DNA from: Nocardia alni
Lineage (GTDB): Bacteria > Actinomycetota > Actinomycetes > Mycobacteriales > Mycobacteriaceae
Assembly (NCBI RefSeq): GCF_019038435.1
Contig: NZ_JAGPOX010000007.1
Location: 47,867 to 111,866, forward strand
DNA: 64,000 nt
Direction of reading: 5' to 3'
The notes under the pieces were generated by a model. It had not been told where the DNA came from, ran no database searches, and saw nothing but the letters and a program-made list of their open reading frames with translations. The translations under genes and the position numbers were made by a program. Position 1 is the stretch's first letter. Every line of letters starts with the position of its first letter. This document shows positions 41,203-49,926 of this stretch, piece by piece.

Positions 41203-42783
41203 ATGATGACGGCCGAGCCGCGAGCGCTGACCCTGCACGGCCTACTCGCACGCGGCGCCGCGCGTTTTCCCGGCCGCCCGGCCGTGGTCGCGCCGGGGCG
41301 CCCGCCGATTTCCTTTGCCGAGCTCGAGGAGCAAAGTCGTTCCATCGCTGGATGGTTGGACGGATGCAGTGATGTCGGCGACCGTGTCGCGATCGTCGGG
41401 GACAATAGTCCCGCGTATGTCCAAGCGTATTACGGCGTGCCTCGTGGTCGTCGTGTGCTCGGGCTCGTGAATCAGCGGTTGAATCCGGACGAGCAGTTGA
41501 CGGTGATCTCGAGGATCCGGCCGCGGGTGCTGCTGGGTGACGCGCGGTATGTCGAAGCGCTGGCCGGAGTACGTGATCGCATACCGTCGCTGGAGACCGT
41601 CGTCGTCTTCGAGTCGGCGCGGTGGCTCGATGTGACGAGCGGACATGGCGAGCCCGGTCAGGTTGCGCGAGAAGATGATCCGGCGTGGTTGTTGTTCACC
41701 AGCGGATCGACCGGCGTGCCGAAAGGTGTGGTGCATACCCATCGTTCGCTGAGCGTCGCCGTGTGGGGAACCGTCGAGGGTCGCCGCGTGACGGATTCCG
41801 GGGCCTATCTCTTCCCGTTTCCGATGTGCCATGTCGCTGGGTACAACGTTCTCGTACGTCATGCGGTCGGCTCGACGGTGGTGCCGACTTCTCGGTTCCG
41901 GGCCGACGAATTCGTGGATCTGGTTCAGCGCTACGGGGTTACCGCATGCTCGCTCGCGCCCACCATGCTGCACGCCCTGTTGGGACACCTGGAAGAAACC
42001 GGGCAGGAGATGCCCACCTTGCGGGAGATCGGCTACGGGTCGGCGGCGATATCCACCGACCTGATCAATCGCGCGAGCGCGCGGCTCGCGGTGGGGTTCC
42101 ATCAGGGCTACGGAATGACCGAGACCGGGGGAAACGTCACTTTTCTCGGCCCGGACGACCACCGCGCCGGGGCGGCGGGCCGTCCCGAGATCCTGCGCAC
42201 TGCCGGAATGCCCCACAGCGCGGTGGAAATCGGCGTCGCCGACTCCGAAGGCGCACTGCTCGACCCGGGCGCCACCGGGGAAATCGTGGTGCGAGGCGAA
42301 CAGGTGATGACGGGATACTGGGAGGACGACGCCGCCACCACGCGCACGATCGCCGACGGCTGGTTGCGCACCGGCGATATCGGGTTCGTCGACGAGTCCG
42401 GCCGCCTGCACGTCGTCGACCGCTCCAAGGACATCATCATCACCGGGGGCGAGAACGTATCCTCGCGCGAGGTGGAGGATGCGATCTCGACTCATCCCGA
42501 CGTCGACATGGTCGCGGTCGTCGGTGTGCCCGACGACTATTGGGGCGAGGCGATCTGCGCGGTAGTCGTACCCCGCGCAGGCAGCCACCCGAGCCCCGAG
42601 GCCATCACAGCCCATGCCCGGCAACAGATTTCGTCGTTCAAACGACCGAGGCATGTGCTGTTCGTCGAGGACCTGCCCATGACGAGCAACGGAAAGGTCG
42701 CCAAGGACCAGGTGCGGATCCTCGCGGCCGAGGTTGCGGATTCCTCCGGCGAGCGGCGTCGATCGGAGCGGCCGGTCAGGTGA
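41203..42783 (+). CDS. Acyl-CoA synthetase (AMP-forming)
   Basis: A 526-residue adenylate-forming enzyme. The P-loop LLFTSGSTGVPKGVVHTH, motif A5 GYGMTETGG, DGWLRTGDIGFVDESGRLHVVDRSKDIIITGGENVSSREVE and the catalytic Lys in TSNGKVAKDQ are all intact. It activates a carboxylic acid as the CoA thioester, consistent with a small catabolic module alongside DUF3237 and the mycofactocin-type SDR on the opposite strand. The start has AGGAGGA followed by AAC ATG ATG. The substrate (fatty, aromatic or terpenoid acid) cannot be told. It overlaps the end of the DUF3237 gene by 8 bp, tail to tail. Confidence 0.92.
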   Translation: MMTAEPRALTLHGLLARGAARFPGRPAVVAPGRPPISFAELEEQSRSIAGWLDGCSDVGDRVAIVGDNSPAYVQAYYGVPRGRRVLGLVNQRLNPDEQLTVISRIRPRVLLGDARYVEALAGVRDRIPSLETVVVFESARWLDVTSGHGEPGQVAREDDPAWLLFTSGSTGVPKGVVHTHRSLSVAVWGTVEGRRVTDSGAYLFPFPMCHVAGYNVLVRHAVGSTVVPTSRFRADEFVDLVQRYGVTACSLAPTMLHALLGHLEETGQEMPTLREIGYGSAAISTDLINRASARLAVGFHQGYGMTETGGNVTFLGPDDHRAGAAGRPEILRTAGMPHSAVEIGVADSEGALLDPGATGEIVVRGEQVMTGYWEDDAATTRTIADGWLRTGDIGFVDESGRLHVVDRSKDIIITGGENVSSREVEDAISTHPDVDMVAVVGVPDDYWGEAICAVVVPRAGSHPSPEAITAHARQQISSFKRPRHVLFVEDLPMTSNGKVAKDQVRILAAEVADSSGERRRSERPVR

Positions 42784-43249
42784 CGCGGTAGGCGACGTAG
42801 CGGACGCGGTTCGCCTCGCGCACGTACGAGGCGAGGAACAGTGATCGTTCGAACTCGGGGTGGGCGGACGATTCGATCGTGACCACGGCGCGGAAGTAAT
42901 AGTCGGCGGGGTCGACCGGGTCGCCGCGTAGCAGCGCCTCGAGCACCTCCGGGGGACCACTGCGGACGCCGACGGCGTGCAGGTAGATCAGCGCGCCGTC
43001 GGCCGTTCGCGCGCTGTACCGGCCATCGATATCGATGGTGCCGTCGGGCCGGACGAGTTGCCAGTCCGCGCCGCCGGGGAGGATTCGGCCCTCGACAGCG
43101 CCGCGGATCGTTCCTCCGATGATCGGGATGACGCGGCGATGTCCGGCCCGGGTCGTGCCGTGGTCCTGGAGGACCCCGAGTTCGGCGTCGACCTCGAACG
43201 CGCGCTCGAGTGCGGGAACCGGCGGCATGGCCGGATTCGTCTCAGCCAT
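42776..43249 (-). CDS. DUF3237 protein
   Basis: A 157-residue protein of the DUF3237 family: RRVIPIIGGTIRGAVEGRILPGGADWQLVRPDGT and DADGALIYLHAVGVRSG-like sequence (here TADGALIYLHAVGVRSG) followed by YYFRAVVTIESS are its conserved blocks. The family is a small beta-barrel of unknown biochemical role, common in gene clusters for degradation of aromatics and terpenoids. It is convergent and overlapping with the CoA synthetase and 190 bp downstream of the SDR gene in the same direction. Confidence 0.85.
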   Translation of the reverse strand: MAETNPAMPPVPALERAFEVDAELGVLQDHGTTRAGHRRVIPIIGGTIRGAVEGRILPGGADWQLVRPDGTIDIDGRYSARTADGALIYLHAVGVRSGPPEVLEALLRGDPVDPADYYFRAVVTIESSAHPEFERSLFLASYVREANRVRYVAYRVT

Positions 43250-43439
43250 ACGACATCAGTCCGCGGGTTGGGTTCCAGCTCGACCGCGGCCGCGACCTGT
43301 TTGCGATCCGACAGAGACTTTCCCGCTGGACGTCGAACCGCATGGACGATGCGGTCGGCTGCGCGGGATCCGTGGGTGTGGACAAGGGCGACTGCTCCGA
43401 TCTCGGAGTAAAAGGTCTCGACGGAGACGATCACGGGGC

Positions 43440-44267
43440 TCAGAGGCGGCCGCCCGCGTCGATGATGTGCTGGGTGCCGGTGACGTAGCGCCCGCTGTCG
43501 GCCACGAGGTAGAGGACCGCCTCGGTGATGTCCTCGGGCTCTGTCATCGTCATCGGTAGTGCGTTGACGGCGCTCGCGGCCTTCTCGAAGTCGGCTCGCG
43601 TGGGCGCCTCGAGATCCGGCCGGAACAGTCGGTAGGTGACGTCGTTGAGGACCATATCGGTGGCGACCGTCGTCGGGTGCACGGTGTTCACCCGGATGTT
43701 GTGGGGGGCCAGCTCTTTGGCCAGGACTCGCATCAGGCCGACGAGTCCGCTCTTGGCCGCGCTGTAGTGGGCGAGGTTGGCGTTGGCCATTTGCACGGCG
43801 AGGGAACTGATGATCACGACCGAGCCGCCGCGTCCGCCCGCGATGATATGGGGGACAGCGGCTTTGAGGGTGCGCCACTGGCCGGTGAGGTTGACATCGA
43901 TCATGGTCGTCCACATCTCGTCGCTCATCTCGAGCGTGGGCGCCGTGGTCGAGATGCCGGCGTTGGCCACGACGATGTCGAGGCGGCCGAACTCGGCGAG
44001 CCCCGCGTCGACGGCCTGTTTCAGTGCGTCGTAGTCGCGGACGTCGGCCTCGGCGGCCAGGATGCGACGGCCCGTGGCCCGCACTCGGCGGACGGTCTCG
44101 TCGAGGTCATCGGTTGTCGCGGTGGGGTAGTCGACTGTCTTGACCTGAGCGCACACGTCGATGGCGATGATGTCCGCGCCTTCCGCGGCGAACCGGATCG
44201 CGTGGCTGCGACCCTGCCCTCGCGCCGCGCCGGTGATGAATGCGACCTTGCCGTCCAGTGCGCCCAT
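43440..44267 (-). CDS. Mycofactocin-coupled SDR-type alcohol dehydrogenase
   Basis: A 275-residue classical SDR: cofactor motif TGAARGQGRSHAIRFA, Asp at the end of strand 2 (IIAIDVCAQV), NAG motif VVANAGIS, Ser in IISSLA and YSAAK catalytic pair. The GQGRSHA and DVC-type features and a long insert after strand 2 mark the mycofactocin-coupled subfamily, whose members hold NAD tightly and pass electrons to mycofactocin. The ATG at 44267 follows GGGAAGG. The mycofactocin genes themselves are not in the window. The substrate is an alcohol or ketone of the local catabolic pathway. Confidence 0.88.
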   Translation of the reverse strand: MGALDGKVAFITGAARGQGRSHAIRFAAEGADIIAIDVCAQVKTVDYPTATTDDLDETVRRVRATGRRILAAEADVRDYDALKQAVDAGLAEFGRLDIVVANAGISTTAPTLEMSDEMWTTMIDVNLTGQWRTLKAAVPHIIAGGRGGSVVIISSLAVQMANANLAHYSAAKSGLVGLMRVLAKELAPHNIRVNTVHPTTVATDMVLNDVTYRLFRPDLEAPTRADFEKAASAVNALPMTMTEPEDITEAVLYLVADSGRYVTGTQHIIDAGGRL

Positions 44268-44374
44268 GACGATGCCTTCCCCTGTGACGGCCGGGTATTC
44301 CCGTTGCGATGGGCCGGACGCCGTTGGTATGAAACTGATCTCGATCGTAGGCGATAGCGCTGTGCCGGATGCTG

Positions 44375-45094
44375 TTACGGGGATCGTGTGTGCTCGCTGG
44401 CCGATGGTGTGGTGAGCAGGTCGATGACCGCCTTGGCTTCCTCGGCGGTGGGGGTCGGGAGGCTGTCGCGACCGTGGATGAGGCCGATGCCGAGGTAGAC
44501 CATGGCGCCGGCACGCAGGCGGGCCTGGGCCTCGTCGAAGCCGATTTCGAGCATGGTTTCGCGGACGATGTCGAATACCTTGCGCTCCAGGGCCTGTACG
44601 GCTCCCGCGACTTTGGGGTCGCTGCGGGCCCATTCGCGCACGGTGGCCTCGACGATCCAGGTGCTCTGGTCGACCAGCAGGGAGGTCATCTGCTCGAGAC
44701 GTTGCTCGACGGGGATCGAATTGATCGTGCCGAGAGCGCGAACGGCGTCGCTCTGTACGGCGCTCCATCGGTCGGCCATGGCCTCCATGAGTTGCTCGAT
44801 GTCATCGAAGTGCCAGTAGAAGCTGCCCTTCGTGACGCCGAGCTCGGCGCACAACCGGGGTATTCTGATCGCCGCCACGCCTTCGCGTGCGAGCAGTCCG
44901 AGGGCTCCGTCGACCCAGTCGTCATAGGACAATCGCGGAGATCGGCTCCGACCGCGTCGCTGCGCCTCGGCCTTCTTCGACCGGCGCGGGCGCGCATCGG
45001 ATTCCGCTGTCCGGGGCGGATCGCCGGTGATCGGTTCCGCGGGATCGTCTGCAGTTGCCACGTCTTCGATGCTAGTCAGGGCCCGACGCGCCAT
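44375..45094 (-). CDS. TetR-family regulator between catabolic modules
   Basis: 239 residues from ATG 45094 (GTG 45064 and a longer ATG 45154 are alternatives). After a charged, disordered N terminus of about 75 residues comes the DNA-binding domain: YDDWVDGALGLLAREGVAAIRI and LCAELGVTKGSFYWHF. The ligand domain contains REWARSDPKVAGAV, typical for this TetR subgroup. It is divergent from the multicopper oxidase/mce operon and precedes the SDR gene in the same direction, so it may control either or both. An inverted repeat at 45160-45176 lies in the divergent spacer. Confidence 0.83.
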   Translation of the reverse strand: MARRALTSIEDVATADDPAEPITGDPPRTAESDARPRRSKKAEAQRRGRSRSPRLSYDDWVDGALGLLAREGVAAIRIPRLCAELGVTKGSFYWHFDDIEQLMEAMADRWSAVQSDAVRALGTINSIPVEQRLEQMTSLLVDQSTWIVEATVREWARSDPKVAGAVQALERKVFDIVRETMLEIGFDEAQARLRAGAMVYLGIGLIHGRDSLPTPTAEEAKAVIDLLTTPSASEHTRSP

Positions 45095-45159
45095 CGCGGG
45101 CCGCGGTTGTCGTCTGTCGATTCCTCTTGTGCGGTGATCAGGACTGTGTACCATCCGTC

Positions 45160-45176
45160 ATAGTACCGTGGACTAT
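45160..45176. promoter_or_regulatory. Inverted repeat in the tetR / oxidase-mce spacer
   Basis: ATAGT, ACCGTGG, ACTAT: a 17-bp imperfect palindrome 35 bp before the multicopper oxidase ATG. Just upstream is TGTACCATC, related to TGTACCGTC at 57710-57718 before the hydrolase operon. It is a plausible operator of the divergent TetR. Confidence 0.45.
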
Positions 45177-45210
45177 ACCGAAAGGTACGATCAGTGCAAA
45201 AGGATGCGCA

Positions 45211-47037
45211 ATGACGCCATCTGACCGGGGCGCCAGGACGTATGGGCCGATCGGCCGCCGGGGCTTCCTGCGCGGTGCGAGCGTCGGTGTGGCCGCGGCG
45301 GCGATGCACTGTGGAGTGAGCGATCACGCGGTCGCCGACCCGCCTGCCGGTGTGCCGAGCCCCCTGCTGTTCCACTCGCCCCCGATGCGGCCCTTCGTCG
45401 ACCGCATGCCGCTGCTGCCGGTGGTGCGGGGCGATCACCTGAATCTGGTCGCCGCCTCGACGACGCACCGGTTCCATCGGGACCTGGGCAGGTCGTCGGC
45501 GCTCGGGTACGGCGGAATGGAGTATCTGGGCCCCACGATCGAGCATCGCGTCGACGAGCCGCTGCGCATCCACTTCACCAACCAGCTCGGAGCCCATCCC
45601 TTCGCGCGGGATATGGACACCACCCTGCACGGCGTCGGGGAGAGTTATCGGACCTCGCCGCCGTGCTCCCTGCATCTGCACGGCGGGGTCACCCCGCCGG
45701 ACAGCGACGGCCATCCGGAGCGGCTGGTTTTCCCCGGACAGAGCCTCCTGCACCACTATCCGCTGCGCCAATACGCGGCTGGTCTCTGGTACCACGACCA
45801 CGCGATGGGCATCACCCGTGCCAACGTGTATGCCGGACTGGCGGGGATGGTGCTGCTGCGCGACGAGTTCGATACCGGCGAGCCCGGCAATCCGCTCGGG
45901 TTGCCCGCCGGGCAGTTCGAGGTCCCGATGGTGTTGCAGGAGAAGGTGTTCACCGCAGACGGACAGCAGAGCATGCGCACGACCGATATCGTGCCGCAGG
46001 GATCCTGGGAGGGCGGCGGGGCCGGCGACGTCGGTCTCGTCAACGGCGCGGTGTGGCCCGAACTCGAAGTCGCCCAGGGGCTCTACCGGTTCCGCGTACT
46101 CAACGGGGCCTCGTTCAGTCTCTGGAATCTGTTCTTCGGCAATCGAATGCGCTTCTGGGTGATCGGCAACGACCACGGCCTGCTGGACCGGCCCGTCGCG
46201 GTCCGCGAACTGCTGCTCGAACCGGGCGAGCGGGTGGATCTGCTGGTCGACTTCTCCGGGCTCGCGGCGGGCGAGACCGTCGAGTTGCGCAACGACGAGC
46301 CGCCGGTGTTCCAGGCCGCGATCCTCGGCGAGGTCGCGATGCCGCTGTTCTGCCGGTTCCGCGTGGGGAGCCGTCGCGGATTCACCGGCCCTGTGCCGCA
46401 ACAGCTTCGGGGAGCCCCGGGGCTGCCTGCGGCGATGCCCGCGCCGGCGACGCCCGCCGTCGTGCGGAACGTGACCGTCAGCCAGCCCTACGCCGCGCGG
46501 ATGCCGCCGGCGATCATGCTGCTGAACAACATCACCTTCGACAACCCCGCGATCGAGATGCCGCGGCAGGGCACGGTCGAGCAGTGGAACATCATCAACA
46601 TCACCCCGGACCCGCATCCGATTCATATCCATCTGGTCAACTTCCGGATCCTGGGACGAACTCCCTTGCGCACCAGCGACTATCAACTGGCCAATCCGCA
46701 ACCACCGGTCGAGGTGAAGTGGACGCCGTCGGCCGAGAACTTCCTGGCGGGACCCGAACAGCCGCCAGGGGCATGGGAATCAGGCTGGAAGGATATCGTC
46801 CGGGTGGAGGGTGGCACCGTCACGCGGATCATCGTCCGCTTCCCGACCGCCGCGGAACTCGGCTTCGATCCCGACGCGACATTTCCACGGTCACCGATGC
46901 CGGTCAGCGAAAAGGGCGGCGCGGCAGCGCATTCGATGCTCGGCGGCAATGAGCTCCAGGGCTATGTATGGCACTGTCATCTGCTCGACCACGAAGACCA
47001 CGAAATGATGCTGCGATATCGGACGGTGCGCGGATGA
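45211..47037 (+). CDS. Tat-exported multicopper oxidase (laccase/CotA/CueO-like)
   Basis: A 608-residue multicopper oxidase. The twin-arginine signal GRRGFLRGASVGVAAAA lies at residues 15-31. All copper-ligand motifs are present: HLHGG (near 152), WYHDHAMG (near 195), HPIHIHLV (near 470) and the C-terminal HCHLLDHEDHEMM with the type-1 Cys. Such enzymes oxidise phenols, aromatic amines, bilirubin or metal ions with O2 outside the membrane. AAAGGA-type ribosome site precedes the ATG. Unusually, it opens the mce operon: its stop overlaps a mini-ORF (TGATG) that overlaps yrbEA (ATGA). It may condition the Mce substrate or the cell surface. Confidence 0.93.
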   Translation: MTPSDRGARTYGPIGRRGFLRGASVGVAAAAMHCGVSDHAVADPPAGVPSPLLFHSPPMRPFVDRMPLLPVVRGDHLNLVAASTTHRFHRDLGRSSALGYGGMEYLGPTIEHRVDEPLRIHFTNQLGAHPFARDMDTTLHGVGESYRTSPPCSLHLHGGVTPPDSDGHPERLVFPGQSLLHHYPLRQYAAGLWYHDHAMGITRANVYAGLAGMVLLRDEFDTGEPGNPLGLPAGQFEVPMVLQEKVFTADGQQSMRTTDIVPQGSWEGGGAGDVGLVNGAVWPELEVAQGLYRFRVLNGASFSLWNLFFGNRMRFWVIGNDHGLLDRPVAVRELLLEPGERVDLLVDFSGLAAGETVELRNDEPPVFQAAILGEVAMPLFCRFRVGSRRGFTGPVPQQLRGAPGLPAAMPAPATPAVVRNVTVSQPYAARMPPAIMLLNNITFDNPAIEMPRQGTVEQWNIINITPDPHPIHIHLVNFRILGRTPLRTSDYQLANPQPPVEVKWTPSAENFLAGPEQPPGAWESGWKDIVRVEGGTVTRIIVRFPTAAELGFDPDATFPRSPMPVSEKGGAAAHSMLGGNELQGYVWHCHLLDHEDHEMMLRYRTVRG

Positions 47038-47102
47038 TGCCAGTGCGCAACGAATTCCTGTCCACACGCCGCGAGCGCGGGGCGCGGGTGGTCCGGGCAT
47101 GA
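47037..47102 (+). CDS. 21-residue coupling mini-ORF
   Basis: ATG 47037 overlaps the oxidase stop as TGATG; the frame ends at TGA 47100-47102, which overlaps the yrbEA ATG at 47099 as ATGA. It encodes MPVRNEFLSTRRERGARVVRA, cut here to its obvious basic character. It has no domain. Its value is probably to hand ribosomes from the oxidase to yrbEA so that the two are made in fixed ratio. Confidence 0.4.
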   Translation: MPVRNEFLSTRRERGARVVRA

Positions 47103-47932
47103 TCGAATCCCCGAAGCCGGTGCGGGCGCTGCCCGTTCGAGCCCAGGCCGGGCTGGTGAAGGTCGCGAGTGGCGCTGCGGCAGCGATGGGTGCGCTGGGC
47201 GAGTTCTATCTGCTGGCCCTGGACACCGCACGAGCCTTGGGACGCAAGCGATTCCCGTGGGCCGAGTTCATCGAGCAGTGCTGGTTCCTGGCGCGGGTGT
47301 CGCTGCTGCCGACGGTGATGATGTCGATCCCGTTCACCGTATTGGTCGTGTTCACGCTGAATTCGCTGCTCGGTGAGATCGGCGCGAGCGATCTGTCCGG
47401 TGCGGGAGCGGGTTTGGGAGCGGTTACCCAGATCGGGCCCCTGGTCACGGTTCTCGTCGTCGCGGGCGCGGGCGCCACGGCAATGGCCTCGGACATCGGC
47501 TCCCGGGTCATCCGGGAGGAGATCTCCGCGATCGAGGTGCTCGGCATCGATCCGGTACAGCGACTGGTGCTGCCGCGGGTGCTGGCCTCGACGGTGGTCG
47601 CGGTGCTGCTCAACGGCGCGGTGTGCGCGATCGGGCTGGTCGGCGGCTTCTTCTTCTCGGTCTACCTGCAGAATGTCTCGCCCGGCGCGTATACCTCCAG
47701 CGTGACCCTGCTGGTCGGTCTGGGCGATCTGGCACTGTCGGAGGTGAAGGCGGCCGTGTCGGGCGGAATCGCCGGACTGGTCGCCTGTTATCGCGGACTG
47801 TCGGTCACCGGGGGCCCGAAGAGCGTGGGCAATGCGGTCAACGAGACCGTCGTGTTCGCCGCGGTCGCGCTGTTCATCGCCAATCTGGTGCTCACTTCGA
47901 TCGGCCTCGCCTTCGGGACCGGTGGCCGATGA
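47099..47932 (+). CDS. yrbEA: YrbEA, Mce transporter permease
   Basis: A 277-residue MlaE/YrbE permease, one half of the channel of the Mce lipid importer. Six or so hydrophobic stretches are visible. The conserved cytoplasmic block GAGATAMASDIGSRVIREEISAIEVLGIDPVQRLVLPRVLA corresponds to the EExDALxxMGxxPxxxLVxPR motif that contacts the ATPase. The ATG overlaps the mini-ORF stop; its own stop overlaps yrbEB. The MceG ATPase is not encoded here, as is normal in Nocardia and mycobacteria, where one MceG serves several loci. Confidence 0.9.
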   Translation: MIESPKPVRALPVRAQAGLVKVASGAAAAMGALGEFYLLALDTARALGRKRFPWAEFIEQCWFLARVSLLPTVMMSIPFTVLVVFTLNSLLGEIGASDLSGAGAGLGAVTQIGPLVTVLVVAGAGATAMASDIGSRVIREEISAIEVLGIDPVQRLVLPRVLASTVVAVLLNGAVCAIGLVGGFFFSVYLQNVSPGAYTSSVTLLVGLGDLALSEVKAAVSGGIAGLVACYRGLSVTGGPKSVGNAVNETVVFAAVALFIANLVLTSIGLAFGTGGR

Positions 47933-48744
47933 TCACCGTGGGCGATGCGGGGCGTGCGATCGACGCGGTCGGCGATCAGGTGCTGTTCTATCTGAGGTCG
48001 CTGCTGTCGGTGGGGAAGGCCGCGCGGTCCTATCGCGAGGAGACCTTGCGCCTGATTTCCGAGATCAGTTTGGGCACAGGGGTTCTGGCGATGGTCGGCG
48101 GCAGCGTCGTGATCATGGGGTTCCTGACGTTCTTCGCGGGTGCGACCGTGGCGGTCCAGGGCTATCACGCACTCGGCGGGATCGGCGTGGAGGCGTTCAC
48201 CGGATTCCTGTCCGCCTATGTCAACGTGCGCGTGGTCGCGCCGGTGACCGCGGGGGTCGGTCTCGCGGCCACGATCGGCGCGGGGACAACGGCGGAACTG
48301 GGCGCGATGCGGATCAGCGAGGAGATCGACGCACTCGATGCCATGGCCATCTCCTCGGTGCCCTACCTGGTAGGTACCCGGTTGCTGGCGGGTTCGATCG
48401 TTGTCGTTCCGCTGTATTCGCTCAGCGTCGTCGCGGCGTTCCTGTCGAGCCGGATCACCACCGTGGTGGTCCTGGGCCAGTCGGCCGGAGTCTACGACCA
48501 CTACTTCAGCACCTTTCTCAACCCTGCCGACGTGCTCTGGTCGTTCACGCAGGCGCTGGCGATGGCCATGGTGGTGATGCTCGTGCACACCTACTACGGA
48601 TTCCATACCCGCGGCGGCCCTGCCGGTGTCGGCATCGCGACGGGGCGAGCGGTTCGGTTGTCGTTGATCTGCGTGGTCATGGTGACGCTGCTGATATCGC
48701 TCGCGCTGTACGGCAGCGCCCGGCAACTGCATCTGGCGGGTTGA
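47929..48744 (+). CDS. yrbEB: YrbEB, second Mce permease
   Basis: A 271-residue MlaE-family permease paired with YrbEA. The ATPase-contact block reads GAGTTAELGAMRISEEIDALDAMAISSVPYLVGTRLLAG. The ATG at 47929 overlaps the yrbEA stop (ATGA) and mceA starts 6 bp beyond its own stop, so the complex is translated as a unit. The two different permeases are expected to form a heterodimer. Confidence 0.9.
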   Translation: MITVGDAGRAIDAVGDQVLFYLRSLLSVGKAARSYREETLRLISEISLGTGVLAMVGGSVVIMGFLTFFAGATVAVQGYHALGGIGVEAFTGFLSAYVNVRVVAPVTAGVGLAATIGAGTTAELGAMRISEEIDALDAMAISSVPYLVGTRLLAGSIVVVPLYSLSVVAAFLSSRITTVVVLGQSAGVYDHYFSTFLNPADVLWSFTQALAMAMVVMLVHTYYGFHTRGGPAGVGIATGRAVRLSLICVVMVTLLISLALYGSARQLHLAG

Positions 48745-48750
48745 CCTGAG

Positions 48751-49926
48751 ATGACGCGTGATTCGCTGGCCAAGAAGGCAGCCGCCCTGTTCCTGGTGGT
48801 CGTGCTGGCGGGCGTCGTCGCACTGACGTACGCCTCGTTTCGAGGGGCGTTCCGCCCCTCGGTGGATATCACCATCGACTCGGGGCGTGCCGGGCTGGCC
48901 TTGCGTACCGGTGCGCTGGTCAAACGCCATGGGGTCGAGGTCGGCCGGGTCACCGGCGTCGATCAGGGCCCGGGCGGGGCGGCCGTCGAGGTGCGCCTGA
49001 ACCGGGACGCGGCAGCCGCGATCCCCGCCGACACGGGCGCCGATATCGCCGCGACCACGATGTTCGGCGAAAAGTACATCACGCTGACCGATCCCCGCGA
49101 GAAGGGCTCACCGCCGATCCGTTCGGGCGCCACGATCCGCGCCGGATCGGTCACCGTCGAGATCGACTCGGTCTTCGAATCCCTGACCGCGATCCTGCGC
49201 GCCGTCGCGCCGGAGAAGCTGAACGTGACGCTCTCGGCGCTCGCCGCAGCGCTGCGTGGCCAGGGCGGGAATCTGGGACAGGCCATCGACGACGCGAATA
49301 CCCTTCTCGCGCAGATCGATCCGCGGCTTCCGCAGATCCGGCGCGATCTGCGGTCGACCGCGGATACCGCCACGATCTACGCGGGCGCCGCCGACGATCT
49401 GTCGGCCACCCTCACCAATGCCTCGACCATCGCCGACACGCTGGTGCACACCGACGAAACCCTCGACAAGGCCCTGCTGTCGATCATCGGCATGTCCGGC
49501 GACGCCAACGGAGTTCTCACCGCGAACAGCGAGCCGCTGATCTCCGCCATCGGACTGCTGCATCCGACGACCACCCTGCTGGGCGCCTACTCGCCCGAGA
49601 TCACCTGCTTCATCGAGGGCGCCGACGAGGCCCGCAAACTCGCCGAGCCCGTCGCCGGCGGTAACGGCGTCAGCATGCTGCTGCGATCGACCTTCCTGCT
49701 CGGCGTCAGCCCGTACACGTATCCGGGCAACCTCCCCGTCGTGCGCGCGAGCGGCGGACCGCGATGCGGCGCGCTGCCGAAGGTGACGATGGACGAGATC
49801 CCGACGCCGTACGTCGTCGCCGACACCGGCGCGAATCCGTTCCGGGACAACACCGGCGGGCCGCGGCTGGTGCCGGGATCGCTGCTCAACCTGCTGTACG
49901 CCACGAGCCAGGGACGGCCGCGATGA
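48751..49926 (+). CDS. mceA: MceA substrate-binding/tunnel protein
   Basis: A 391-residue Mce protein: one N-terminal membrane helix (residues 9-29), an MCE domain of about residues 36-115 (VDITIDSGRAGLALRTGALVKRHGVEVGRV, then AATTMFGEKYITLTDP) and a long helical region, as in tunnel-forming Mce subunits. The C-terminal part (FIEGADEARKL, RSTFLLGVSPYTYPGNLPVV) matches the Mce1A-type C-terminal domain. As first Mce subunit it sits next to the permease. The stop overlaps mceB. Confidence 0.9.
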   Translation: MTRDSLAKKAAALFLVVVLAGVVALTYASFRGAFRPSVDITIDSGRAGLALRTGALVKRHGVEVGRVTGVDQGPGGAAVEVRLNRDAAAAIPADTGADIAATTMFGEKYITLTDPREKGSPPIRSGATIRAGSVTVEIDSVFESLTAILRAVAPEKLNVTLSALAAALRGQGGNLGQAIDDANTLLAQIDPRLPQIRRDLRSTADTATIYAGAADDLSATLTNASTIADTLVHTDETLDKALLSIIGMSGDANGVLTANSEPLISAIGLLHPTTTLLGAYSPEITCFIEGADEARKLAEPVAGGNGVSMLLRSTFLLGVSPYTYPGNLPVVRASGGPRCGALPKVTMDEIPTPYVVADTGANPFRDNTGGPRLVPGSLLNLLYATSQGRPR

